Made by a program: the position numbers and the translations under genes. A model generated the notes under the pieces. It was not told where the DNA came from. It saw only the letters and a list, made by a program, of their open reading frames with translations, and searched no databases. A stretch of DNA of 5,911 nucleotides from CANIZL01 sp043788645 (GTDB lineage: Bacteria > Verrucomicrobiota > Verrucomicrobiia > Limisphaerales > UBA9464): positions 1-5,911 of the forward strand of contig JAYVTS010000451.1 of NCBI GenBank assembly GCA_043788645.1, read 5' to 3'. This document shows positions 1 to 5,911 of this stretch, one piece after another; position 1 is the stretch's first letter, and every line of letters starts with the position of its first letter.

Positions 1-267
1 CCGCACATGAAAGTCATTGCCGTCAACGGTCGGCGCTTTGAAACCCAACGACTCGCCGACGGTGTGAAGGCGACTTCCGATGGGAGAACGAAACTCGAAC
101 TGATTATCGAAAACGGAGACGTCTTTGCGACCCACGTCCTCGACTACTCGGGTGGATCAAAGCACCCGCATCTTGCCCGGGTCGAAGGGAAAGCAGATCT
201 GCTTGCGGAAATATTCAAGCCTCGTTCGGGGAAGGAGTCGGCTAACGGAACAGGACGCGATAGATGA
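1..267 (+). CDS. C-terminal fragment of M61-family (glycyl aminopeptidase-like) peptidase, 5' truncated by window
   Basis: The frame is open from the first base (codons for Pro-His precede the Met at 7), so this is the tail of a longer gene rather than an 86-aa protein. What is seen: MKVIAVNGRRF, then an ELIIENGD segment, then LDYSGGSKHPHLARVEG and a final DLLAEIFKPR. This order matches my memory of the C-terminal PDZ region of M61 peptidases (xVVAVNGRRF...IELLVENGD...DYHGGEKYPHL...DLLxEIxKP). Family knowledge: these are often exported metallopeptidases with an HExxH active site upstream of the PDZ domain. That catalytic part lies outside the window, so activity cannot be judged. About 14 polar residues follow the usual family end. 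The stop (265-267) overlaps the ATG of the next gene. The family call is from motif memory and is fairly confident. Confidence 0.75.
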   Translation, partial: PHMKVIAVNGRRFETQRLADGVKATSDGRTKLELIIENGDVFATHVLDYSGGSKHPHLARVEGKADLLAEIFKPRSGKESANGTGRDR

Positions 268-1949
268 GCGATATTCCCTTCAATGACGAGGACATGCTTC
301 GCCAGCACCGCAGCGTCGAGCGGACAATGCCATCCTGGTCTGAGTGCGTACTCCTCATTGGCCTCTGCGCCCTGCCCCTCTGGGCGGGTCGGTTCCTGCC
401 ACTGATTGACGTCCCGCAACATCTGGCGATGGCCAAGGTTATCAGCGGACTGCTTAGTGGAGTCGAGGATTTCACCAAGTACTACGAACTGGACCTCTGG
501 CCTCAACCGTACTGGCTGTACTACGTGCTCGTTGGTTTGCTCGGCCAATTGGTTTCCTTTGAGCTGGCGAACAAATTGGTCTTGCTCGGGTATTCCGTCG
601 CCATCCCGCTTGGAGTGCGCTCACTCCTGCTGGCGTTCGGCCGGGATCCGCGTGGCTGGCTTTTGGCGATTCCCCTGGCGTGGTCGACGAGCTTTTTCTA
701 CGGATTCATGCCCTACTTGATGGGGATCCCGCTTGTCCTCTTTGCAATCGCTGCTTTTGAGTTGTCGTGCGTGATTGACCGGCCCGGACGAGGACGCTTC
801 TGGACGGTCGGAATATTGGCGACCTTGGTCTATTTTTCCCATGCTCAAGCCTATTTGTGGTTGCTGATGACAATGCTAGCCCTCCTGCTCATTCATTGGC
901 GCGGTCCCGCCTGGGCAATACGAACGCTCGCCCCAGCACTTCCCTCATTGCTGCTTTTTGGCGGTTGGATTTGGCGAACCTTTGTCGCCGCCAAGCCGTC
1001 CGCCGGGCCGCCCGAAGCCAATTACGGTAAGCTTTGGGAATTGGGAATGCACTGGGAGCCGACATCAAAGCGCGTCGGCTCCGCCATGGAGCACCTCTTT
1101 GGCGGTTTCACCGATGGATCCAATCTATGGATTGGTTGGATCTGGTTGGCGCTACTTACGTCCGGCGTCCTGCTCGGTCTTCGCACCTCGTTCCGAAATC
1201 TGGCAACGTCCTGGCCCGCTCGGTTTCGTCAATTCCGCGTCGAGATCCTACTCGCGATATTTCTCTTCGCCTGGTTGGTTCTTCCGTACGATGTCCGCGG
1301 TCAGTGGTACCTCGCTCCACGCTATTTGGTATTCTCCGGTGCCCTGCTCATCGTCGCGTTGTCGCGCTGTCCGACGAAAGTGCAGCGCCAAATTACCGGG
1401 TTAGGCCTCCTCCTTTCGGCCGCCTTCTCACTGAACGTGGCCCGGGTTGTCTATCAATTTCAACCGGCCATGGCGGGACTCCCGGAAATCATGGCCGCAG
1501 TCCCTCCGGGCGAACGCCTTGGATACCTACAGTTTGATGAGCGTGTGACCCCACGCGGTCCGGACGGCCATGCCACCAATGCTCTCGACTCGGTGATCGT
1601 CGTCCCGACCTCCGTTTCTCTCCATGGTTATATAACCGATGATCCCATTTCACCGGAGGGTTGGCTATCGCCGATTCACCACGCATTGGCGTATTACCAA
1701 GTCTGGTCGGGAGGCGATGTCGCCTACAGCTTCGCAGCGGCACCCACCAATCCGGTCCGCTATCGACCAGGACGGGAAGCCGAAGGACCGCCTGAGTATG
1801 GTCCCGAAACGGTGGAATTTGACAAGGTCGTCCGCGGGTTCCACTGGTTTCTGGTGCGCGGAACTCCAAGGGGCAACGCTATGCGCCTCGGCGAATACGC
1901 TCAGAAGGTGGCGACTTCAGGTCGATGGGAACTGTGGCAAGGCAGATGA
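264..1949 (+). CDS. Polytopic membrane protein, possible GT-C-fold glycosyltransferase-like protein
   Basis: This 561-aa protein has a short polar N-terminus and then about ten hydrophobic segments (roughly residues 25-44, 84-100, 104-124, 131-170 as one or two, 178-213 as two, 222-242, 288-306, 327-345, 352-368, 376-396). A soluble C-terminal domain follows from about 400. The loop after the first segment reads LPLIDVPQHLAMAK. An acidic residue followed by P-x-H at this spot is typical of GT-C-type membrane glycosyltransferases and related uncharacterised proteins that use lipid-linked sugars. That is inference; no substrate can be named. The C-terminal part has HHALAYYQVWSGGDVAYSFA, NPVRYR and FHWFLVRGTP, a pattern I associate with uncharacterised proteins of deltaproteobacteria and acidobacteria. 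The ATG is supported by an AGGA 8 bases upstream (252-255) and by the ATGA overlap with the peptidase stop, which suggests one operon. The open frame is certain; the function is weak. Confidence 0.85.
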   Translation: MSDIPFNDEDMLRQHRSVERTMPSWSECVLLIGLCALPLWAGRFLPLIDVPQHLAMAKVISGLLSGVEDFTKYYELDLWPQPYWLYYVLVGLLGQLVSFELANKLVLLGYSVAIPLGVRSLLLAFGRDPRGWLLAIPLAWSTSFFYGFMPYLMGIPLVLFAIAAFELSCVIDRPGRGRFWTVGILATLVYFSHAQAYLWLLMTMLALLLIHWRGPAWAIRTLAPALPSLLLFGGWIWRTFVAAKPSAGPPEANYGKLWELGMHWEPTSKRVGSAMEHLFGGFTDGSNLWIGWIWLALLTSGVLLGLRTSFRNLATSWPARFRQFRVEILLAIFLFAWLVLPYDVRGQWYLAPRYLVFSGALLIVALSRCPTKVQRQITGLGLLLSAAFSLNVARVVYQFQPAMAGLPEIMAAVPPGERLGYLQFDERVTPRGPDGHATNALDSVIVVPTSVSLHGYITDDPISPEGWLSPIHHALAYYQVWSGGDVAYSFAAAPTNPVRYRPGREAEGPPEYGPETVEFDKVVRGFHWFLVRGTPRGNAMRLGEYAQKVATSGRWELWQGR

Positions 1950-1974
1950 CGCACCGAATGGGTTCCGGAACGAG

Positions 1975-2004
1975 TTGCATTGCTAAGTGTTAAAGCTGCA
2001 TAAC
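1975..2004 (+). promoter_or_regulatory. Possible weak sigma-70-like promoter
   Basis: TTGCAT (1975-1980) and CATAAC (1999-2004) are separated by 18 bases, an acceptable -35/-10 arrangement lying between the membrane-protein gene and the hydrolase-like frame. The -10 box matches TATAAT at only four of six positions. AT-rich DNA produces such matches by chance, so this is a tentative call. Confidence 0.2.
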
Positions 2005-2100
2005 TTTTTACTTATTTTCGTGCTAACACAAATATTCTGAACGCAGGCTTATCAGATTTCTTGATTTTGGGTTCGTATATTAGGATTAACTATTTTCTCA
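1981..2100. other. AT-rich spacer with low G+C
   Basis: Counting bases gives 38 G+C in 120 (about 32%). By comparison, 60 bases at the end of the preceding gene (1861-1920) are 60% G+C. The stretch contains a widely spaced 6-bp inverted repeat, GTGTTA (1987-1992) and TAACAC (2024-2029), and short T-runs such as 2005-2009. No clean terminator is visible. The abrupt composition change marks either a promoter-rich spacer or the edge of inserted DNA. Confidence 0.6.
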
Positions 2101-2858
2101 GAATCCCAACCAACCTGGATTTATCCACTCCCCAGACACTCGCCGTGGTGATGCCAGGAGATACTCCTTCGCAGAATTCCGGCGCCTATATCGAATCCTT
2201 TACCGGAGGAATTCTTGATCAGAGTGGAGTCGTCTCGCTACATCCCAGCCCGATTTCACTCGCAACCTGGAACGGCGATGAATCCATCAATGGTTCGGAC
2301 TACGCTTATTTGTTGACGGCGATTCGGGCCGCTGAAGAATTGGTACATCTAAAGGAGGTGGTCCTGATCGGATACTCGCATGCAAGCGCTACTCAGGAAG
2401 GGCTGGCGGTAATTCTAAGTCAAACCAGGCCAGGCCTGCTCACTCGTGTCCTATTTTTTGCTGCTTATCAGGAAAACAACGTCGTGCCAGCGTATTTCAA
2501 AGCCCAACACGGTGGGCAGACCATAAAATTCGATCCCCCCATTCAATGTGTGTGCATCTCCGCAGACGGTCCCAGTTCTATCTCAGCTTCCATTGCCAGG
2601 TTTTTTGCCCAGGCAAATGGGTATCCAGGAGTCGCACAAAAACTGCCGGGGAAAATTGACATTCATGACATACCCGGACCGGACACCGTGGTTTATTCTT
2701 ATGGACCTAACGTATCCAATTTGTATATAGTCGGGGCTGATCATGATAGTTCTCAGTTTTTAAGCGACGGTATTGCTGATGGCGGCGATAGCAGCAATGG
2801 CGTGGGAATAATCTACGAAAACTACGTGGGACGCGGTATCTGGCCGATTCAACAGTAG
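2061..2858 (+). CDS. Putative alpha/beta-hydrolase-fold protein, N-terminus uncertain
   Basis: The open frame of 265 codons begins with a rare TTG. No ATG or GTG occurs in frame between the upstream stop at 2001-2003 and the GTG-GTG-ATG run near codons 29-31, and no good ribosome binding site precedes the TTG. Seen: a probable beta-strand LAVVMPGD (27-34), then VVLIGYSHAS (100-109), which resembles the strand plus nucleophile elbow of alpha/beta hydrolases (G-x-S-x-A, candidate nucleophile Ser106). A strand-like LYIVGADHD (221-229) would suit an acid or base residue (Asp227/His228). No His follows 228, so a classical Ser-Asp-His order is incomplete or His228 itself is the base. There is no signal peptide. 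Esterase, lipase-like and hydrolase-fold toxin roles are all possible; none is shown. The missing start suggests a 5'-truncated or frameshifted gene, or a start downstream. Confidence 0.6.
   Translation: MILGSYIRINYFLRIPTNLDLSTPQTLAVVMPGDTPSQNSGAYIESFTGGILDQSGVVSLHPSPISLATWNGDESINGSDYAYLLTAIRAAEELVHLKEVVLIGYSHASATQEGLAVILSQTRPGLLTRVLFFAAYQENNVVPAYFKAQHGGQTIKFDPPIQCVCISADGPSSISASIARFFAQANGYPGVAQKLPGKIDIHDIPGPDTVVYSYGPNVSNLYIVGADHDSSQFLSDGIADGGDSSNGVGIIYENYVGRGIWPIQQ
2095..2119 (+). repeat. 25-bp dispersed direct repeat, copy 1
   Basis: These 25 bases match 4601-4625 at 23 of 25 positions (differences G/A at the seventh base and C/T at the twentieth). The shared core is AATCCCAACCAA. This copy lies at the beginning of the hydrolase-like frame and the second in the intergenic gap after the propeller gene. 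The two are read in different frames, so the likeness is not from a shared protein motif. Confidence 0.55.
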
Positions 2859-2879
2859 AATATCACGAGCAATCGCGGC

Positions 2880-2895
2880 GCCATTGGCGAATGGC
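2880..2895. repeat. Short inverted repeat after hydrolase-like gene
   Basis: GCCATT (2880-2885) and AATGGC (2890-2895) form a perfect 6-bp stem with a GGCG loop, about 20 bases after the stop of the hydrolase-like frame. No T-tract follows, so intrinsic termination is doubtful. The stem is short enough to be chance. Confidence 0.3.
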
Positions 2896-2977
2896 CGTCG
2901 ACAAGAAATTTGCGATCAATCTGTTTTCTGTGATTCTAATGAGTAGTGGGTTGGTGGTCGCCGAATATTGTAATTAA
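2891..2977 (+). CDS. Possible 28-residue signal-peptide-like micro-ORF
   Basis: ATG at 2891 begins MAVDKKFAINLF, then a hydrophobic stretch SVILMSSGLVVA, and ends AEYCN before a TAA. Charged residues followed by a hydrophobic core and small residues look like a signal peptide, better charged than the one on the propeller gene 8 bases downstream. It sits in the same frame as the main body of the propeller but is cut off by the TAA. It may be a remnant of an older start, a leader peptide, or chance. No ribosome binding site is evident. Confidence 0.2.
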   Translation: MAVDKKFAINLFSVILMSSGLVVAEYCN

Positions 2978-2984
2978 CATTGAA

Positions 2985-4411
2985 ATGAATGCTGCTTCAG
3001 GAATGGCTTTGATGCTCATCTGCCTCGCCGGGTGGAGCCCGGCTCGAAGCTCAGATCAGTGGCCACAGTTTCGCGGTCCCAATGCATCGGGGTTTTTGAC
3101 GGGGCGAAGCCTCCAATCAAAATCGGTTCGTCCAACGGCGTGCTATGGAAAGTCGAAGTACCCTGGTCGCCGTCTTCTCCGTGCGTTTGGGGCGAGCGGA
3201 TTTTCCTGACGACCTTTAATCAAGGCGAGTTGGAAGTACGGGCTCACGACCGCCGCGACGGACGGTTAGTCTGGGCGCGTGGGTTGAAGGCCGACAAATT
3301 GGAGGAATTTCATAGCACCGATGGCAGTCCGGCGGCGTCCACTCCCGCTACGGACGGTGAGCATGTCGTTAGCTATTTTGGTTCGTTCGGAGTGATCTGT
3401 CACGACGCGAGCGGTCAGGAACTCTGGCGCCATACACTTCCGTTGGCACTGAGCGGAGGCAGGTACGGGACGGGAACTTCTCCCATCATCTTGGGGGGCC
3501 GTGTTATTCTGAATCGCGATCAGGACTTTAACTCTTCCCTCCTGGCGCTAAGCGTGACGACGGGCAATCTGCTTTGGGAAACACCCAGGACGGGTGTTAC
3601 CGGTGGATTCGGTACGCCGATTCTTTGGCACAACGGTCTCGTGGATGAAGTAGTGATGCCCGGTTCTGTCCGACTAAAGGGTTATGATCTCGCGACCGGG
3701 ATTGAGCGATGGATGGTCGAAGGCGCCGCCAGTTTCGTCTGCACAACTCCTGTGGTGGGCGACAATCAACTCTTCTTCGCTGCCTGGTCACAGGGGAAAG
3801 CTGATTCTGGATTTCCAACAGACTGGCCCTCATTTCTAGGGGCAAATGACAAAAACGGTGACGGAAAAATTCTCCGTTCCGAGTTCGATCCGGTGCAGTG
3901 GGATTACATGCGCGGCCTCGATGTGGACCGCGACGGAGAAATTTCTGAGGCAGACTTCGCCGCGATCATGGCAACGGCCGCGAAGGCGTCAAACAGCCTA
4001 ATTGCAGTGCGCTCAGGGGGCACCGGGGACATATCCCACTCTCATGTGTCGTGGACCTCCAACCGCGGACTTCCGTATGTGCCATCACCGCTATATTACG
4101 ACGGCAGGATTTATTTAATCAAAGATGGTGGAATGATATCCTCAATTGAGGCCAAGTCCGGAAAGCTATTTTACACCCAGGAACGTCTGAACGCTGGCGG
4201 TGCCTATTACGCCTCGCCAGTGGCGGCCGACGGACGTATCTATCTGGTATCGGTGTCAGGAAAGCTAACCGTCGTGAAAGCGGGCGGCGAGACTCCGCAA
4301 ATTCTGCATCAGGCGGACTTTGGGGAGCGGATCTTTGCGACACCGGCAATGGTGGGAGACAGGATTTACCTGCGCACCCAGACCCAACTCTTATCGCTTG
4401 GGGAAAAGTAA
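2985..4411 (+). CDS. Exported PQQ-like beta-propeller repeat protein with two EF-hand loops; frameshifted near 3089-3097
   Basis: The N-terminus lies in one frame (ATG 2985): a short signal peptide with core MALMLICLAG, a likely cleavage near ARSS, then DQWPQFRGPNASG, the typical opening of PQQ-like (quinoprotein-type) propellers. At the G4T5 run (3089-3097) homology moves to the -1 frame, which continues VFDGAKPP...NGVLWKVEVPWSPSSPCVWGERIFLT to the stop at 4411. Restoring one base gives about 475 residues. That second frame alone is open from GTG 3032 (459 codons), but its first ~20 residues look like noise. Propeller blades show as repeats such as GRIYLV, GDRIYL and LWKVEVP. Near the centre (reconstructed residues ~289-300 and ~313-324) lie two EF-hand loops, DKNGDGKILRSE and DVDRDGEISEAD, with acidic residues at positions 1, 3/5 and 12 for calcium. 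Family knowledge: many such proteins do not bind PQQ and act in the periplasm with unknown substrates. No clear ribosome binding site precedes the ATG. The frameshift may be a sequencing error, a real mutation or programmed slippage. Confidence 0.85.
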
Positions 4412-4550
4412 GGCCCACGCGACGAATGCCAATCGTGCAAAGTTTGTGAAGTGCCAGGCAAATGGGAAAGAAAGGCAAAGCGGTCAAACATTGACATTCT
4501 AAACTCTCCGCGAAGTGTAGAAAGAACGAAGGGTCGAGTCATCGGAGACA

Positions 4551-4564
4551 CAGTTTATAAACTG
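4551..4564. repeat. 14-bp perfect palindrome
   Basis: CAGTTTATAAACTG equals its own reverse complement. It lies 140 bases after the propeller stop and is followed by CAATTTT, so it could form a weak terminator-like structure in the plus-strand transcript. The alternative is a binding site for a dimeric protein. The stem is AT-rich and has no natural loop, so termination is doubtful. Confidence 0.45.
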
Positions 4565-4600
4565 CAATTTTCTAATCCCTTCAACGAAAATGCACTTTGT

Positions 4601-4625
4601 TTCTCAAAATCCCAACCAATCTGGA
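4601..4625 (+). repeat. 25-bp dispersed direct repeat, copy 2
   Basis: This copy matches 2095-2119 at 23 of 25 positions in the same orientation, about 2.5 kb away. It lies outside any credible gene, 190 bases after the propeller stop. Confidence 0.55.
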
Positions 4626-4660
4626 ACCTCCGAAGGACCATGGAAACCTACCTATGAGGC

Positions 4661-4703
4661 TCAACGGACACCGTTGACCTCCCTCATCACATGTGATGAG
4701 GGA
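4661..4703. terminator. Tandem hairpins between convergent genes, candidate bidirectional terminator
   Basis: The first hairpin is TCAACGG-ACA-CCGTTGA (4661-4677), a perfect 7-bp stem with a 3-base loop. Two bases later begins a 24-bp perfect palindrome (4680-4703, centre CATG, arms reading TCCCTCATCACA and its complement). Both structures are symmetric, so they would form in transcripts of either strand, which fits a site where two genes converge. Neither side has a T-run, so classical intrinsic termination is not proved. A protein-binding operator or a transcript-stabilising structure is the alternative. Confidence 0.45.
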
Positions 4704-4728
4704 AACCCGCATGTAGAGTTCGACGAGG

Positions 4729-4791
4729 GGCGGGACTGGGATCGGAAACTGACAACTACGATCTGTTTAACTCCGCTCTCCCAGTCTCGCC
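4729..4791. repeat. Imperfect 13-bp inverted repeat with 37-base spacer
   Basis: GGCGGGACTGGGA (4729-4741) and TCCCAGTCTCGCC (4779-4791) are complementary at 12 of 13 positions, and the exception would be a G-U pair in the plus-strand RNA. It lies 38 bases beyond the stop of the minus-strand gene, so it would fold near the 3' end of that transcript. Function unknown; a terminator or mRNA-end stabiliser is plausible. Confidence 0.4.
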
Positions 4792-4829
4792 TACTCTATT
4801 CCGCGGTAAGTAGTTGGGCGCGATCAGTT

Positions 4830-5911
4830 TCAGTGATTGCCTTGATCGTGAGGCGCTCGGACGACCGCAATGTTTTGCGAACCATCACTGCATTGCAGGA
4901 GGATGGTGTAAATTCGCCCGCCTCCGGTGTTGCCGCGTTCGGCCCGAAGGTTGACCTTCAGCGGACCGGTGATCTGCCAATCTGACGCCACATCCCCATT
5001 GCCCAAGCCCGCTTGAGGCTCGTTGCTGCTAACTGAGAGGATGGTACAGCCCGGTGCATTTACGGTCACCGACACCATTTTGTGATTCGGCGGCCAAAGG
5101 CTGGAAGGAGATGCTTTAAGCGGTTCGGGAGCTATGGTGAACATCGTGCCACTCAACATATTGATAGAGGGAACCGTGTTCTGGTCGAACGTGACGGTGA
5201 AGGTCCATCCATTTCCGGGAGTGAAAATACCAGCGATGACACCACCCGACGCGTCAAGCACAGGAGAAGGACTCCCCATGTATTGAAGCGATGGAATCCC
5301 GATGAACGAGGCAGGACAATAGAATGTTGCGGTTAAAGTATCAGAGGAGTTCGCATTGTTTGCTTGAACATCAAACCAATCGGCACCGGCATTAAAAAGT
5401 AGGCCGGCGGTCGTCGGTGGCGTCCCAATATAGGTTGCCACGGTAAGGCCTACGGCTGATGCTCCAATCACGTTTAATGTTGCCTCGACGCCCGTGTAGA
5501 TTCCGGAGGTGAAGCTCTGTAGATGAGCGGAAGTTCCGGTCGGAACGACAGCGCTTTGGAGATTGCCCTGATTCACGACGCTTGACTGGATGACCGTGAA
5601 AAGCATCTCAGGACTAGACATGAACCCACCGACCTTAACGGAAATCGGAACGACTTTGAACCCTATGTTTGAACCGAGATCCTGCAACGACAAATCCTTA
5701 CACGGGACATCCAATGACAAAAAGTCAACTTCGGGAATCAGATTGGTGCCGGAGCCGCCTGCCGGTGTGTAAACTCCGACACTGGTGGCAGTCACGACCG
5801 TGGAACCAAGATGGATTTGGTTTTGGTTTAAGGTGGTTAAATTGAAACCGGTGCCATAGATTAAAAGAGTGAACGCAGTGCCGGTTGTGCATGGATTTAT
5901 TTCTGACGAGG
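4830..5911 (-). CDS. C-terminal part of a secreted/cell-surface IPT/TIG-type repeat protein with PPNHK domain, 5' truncated by window
   Basis: A GTG occurs at 5795, but the frame stays open to the window edge, and the extra residues continue a domain, so the gene starts outside. That added part reads INPCTTGTAFTLLIYGTGFN then LGSTVVTAT, matching the start of an IPT/TIG immunoglobulin-like domain (TLxVxGTGF, then a strand). Counting from the GTG codon: a central beta-rich region has SSDTLTATFYCP (~150-161) and WTFTVTFDQNTVPSINMLSG (~198-217). The end has SLWPPNHKMVSVTVNAPGC (~233-251), SNEPQAGLGNGDVASDWQIT (~257-276), LKVNLRAERG and GGRIYTILLQCSDGSQN. This last block resembles a domain recurrent at the C-termini of large extracellular proteins in acidobacteria and other environmental bacteria. 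Residues are mainly Ser, Thr, Gly and Val, as in secreted proteins. Role is probably surface structure or adhesion; no enzyme motif seen. Stop TGA at 4832-4830. Confidence 0.75.
   Translation of the reverse strand, partial: SSEINPCTTGTAFTLLIYGTGFNLTTLNQNQIHLGSTVVTATSVGVYTPAGGSGTNLIPEVDFLSLDVPCKDLSLQDLGSNIGFKVVPISVKVGGFMSSPEMLFTVIQSSVVNQGNLQSAVVPTGTSAHLQSFTSGIYTGVEATLNVIGASAVGLTVATYIGTPPTTAGLLFNAGADWFDVQANNANSSDTLTATFYCPASFIGIPSLQYMGSPSPVLDASGGVIAGIFTPGNGWTFTVTFDQNTVPSINMLSGTMFTIAPEPLKASPSSLWPPNHKMVSVTVNAPGCTILSVSSNEPQAGLGNGDVASDWQITGPLKVNLRAERGNTGGGRIYTILLQCSDGSQNIAVVRAPHDQGNH

Larger units (their letters stand above)
4412..4829. other. Intergenic region between convergent genes, rich in palindromes, no credible gene
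   Basis: The propeller gene ends at 4411 and the minus-strand surface-protein gene ends at 4830, so both genes point into this 418-base gap. Small open frames here show no recognisable motif. The gap contains the 14-bp palindrome at 4551, one copy of the dispersed 25-bp repeat, the paired hairpins at 4661-4703 and the inverted repeat at 4729-4791, each listed separately. No promoter is apparent. The likely use is transcription termination from both sides. Confidence 0.6.

Noticed and set aside
144..548. Minus-strand open frames opposite the peptidase tail and membrane-protein gene
   Set aside because: They lie antisense to well-supported genes, are rich in Arg/Pro/Ser as expected of shadow frames, and show no motif.
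1489..1869. 126-codon minus-strand open frame within the membrane-protein gene
   Set aside because: Antisense shadow with low-complexity Arg/Pro/Gly content and no recognisable domain; the plus-strand frame is clearly coding.
3089..3097. Classical -1 programmed frameshift site
   Set aside because: In the upstream frame the codons are GGG TTT TTG, which do not fit the X-XXY-YYZ slippery heptamer. An indel is the simpler explanation, although slippage on the T5 run is not excluded.
4119..4487. 122-codon minus-strand frame opposite the propeller's last blades
   Set aside because: Antisense to a strongly supported gene; composition is typical of a shadow frame.
4551..4791. CRISPR array or transposon ends, suggested by the several palindromes
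   Set aside because: The palindromes differ from one another and have no regular spacing, no transposase is present, and no target-site duplication could be identified.
4590..4985. 131-codon plus-strand frame spanning the convergent gap and the end of the surface-protein gene
   Set aside because: Its translation runs through the palindromes and antisense to the PPNHK domain, with no family-like motif and no ribosome binding site.

Overview
This window most likely comes from the chromosome of a soil or environmental Gram-negative bacterium. An acidobacterium (Solibacter/Bryobacter-like) is my best guess, with Verrucomicrobia, Planctomycetes or a deltaproteobacterial/myxobacterial lineage as alternatives. 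The guess rests on the combination of an M61-type peptidase tail, a PQQ-like beta-propeller with EF-hands beginning WPQFRGPNASG, and an IPT/TIG surface protein ending in a PPNHK-type domain. No marker gene settles the taxonomy. I see no rRNA, tRNA, CRISPR array, transposase or phage gene.

Layout. At the left edge (1-267) is the last part of a protein resembling the C-terminal PDZ region of M61 glycyl-aminopeptidase-type peptidases. Its stop codon overlaps the start of the next gene by 4 bases (ATGA), so the two are probably translationally coupled. That second gene (264-1949) encodes a large multi-pass membrane protein with a GT-C-like N-terminal loop and a soluble C-terminal domain. A very AT-rich spacer follows. 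Then comes an orphan 265-aa reading frame (2061-2858) with an alpha/beta-hydrolase look and no convincing start codon. Next (2985-4411) is an exported PQQ-like beta-propeller protein with two EF-hand calcium loops. Its signal peptide and first motif lie in one frame and the rest in another, so it carries a frameshift near 3089-3097. The right side (4830-5911, minus strand) is the 3' part of a secreted or cell-surface IPT/TIG-type protein that runs off the window.

The gap between the convergent propeller and surface-protein genes (4412-4829) holds no credible gene but is rich in palindromes. These include a 14-bp perfect palindrome, a 7-bp-stem hairpin abutting a 24-bp perfect palindrome, and a 13-bp imperfect inverted repeat. 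One arm of a 25-bp near-identical direct repeat also lies there; the other copy is at the start of the orphan hydrolase-like frame.

Apart from the coupled pair at the left, the genes do not form an evident pathway. The common theme is envelope or export: peptidase, membrane protein, exported propeller, surface protein. I found no convincing undescribed multi-gene system. The points most worth a second look are the propeller frameshift, the startless hydrolase-like frame in AT-rich DNA, the dispersed 25-bp repeat and the convergent palindrome cluster.
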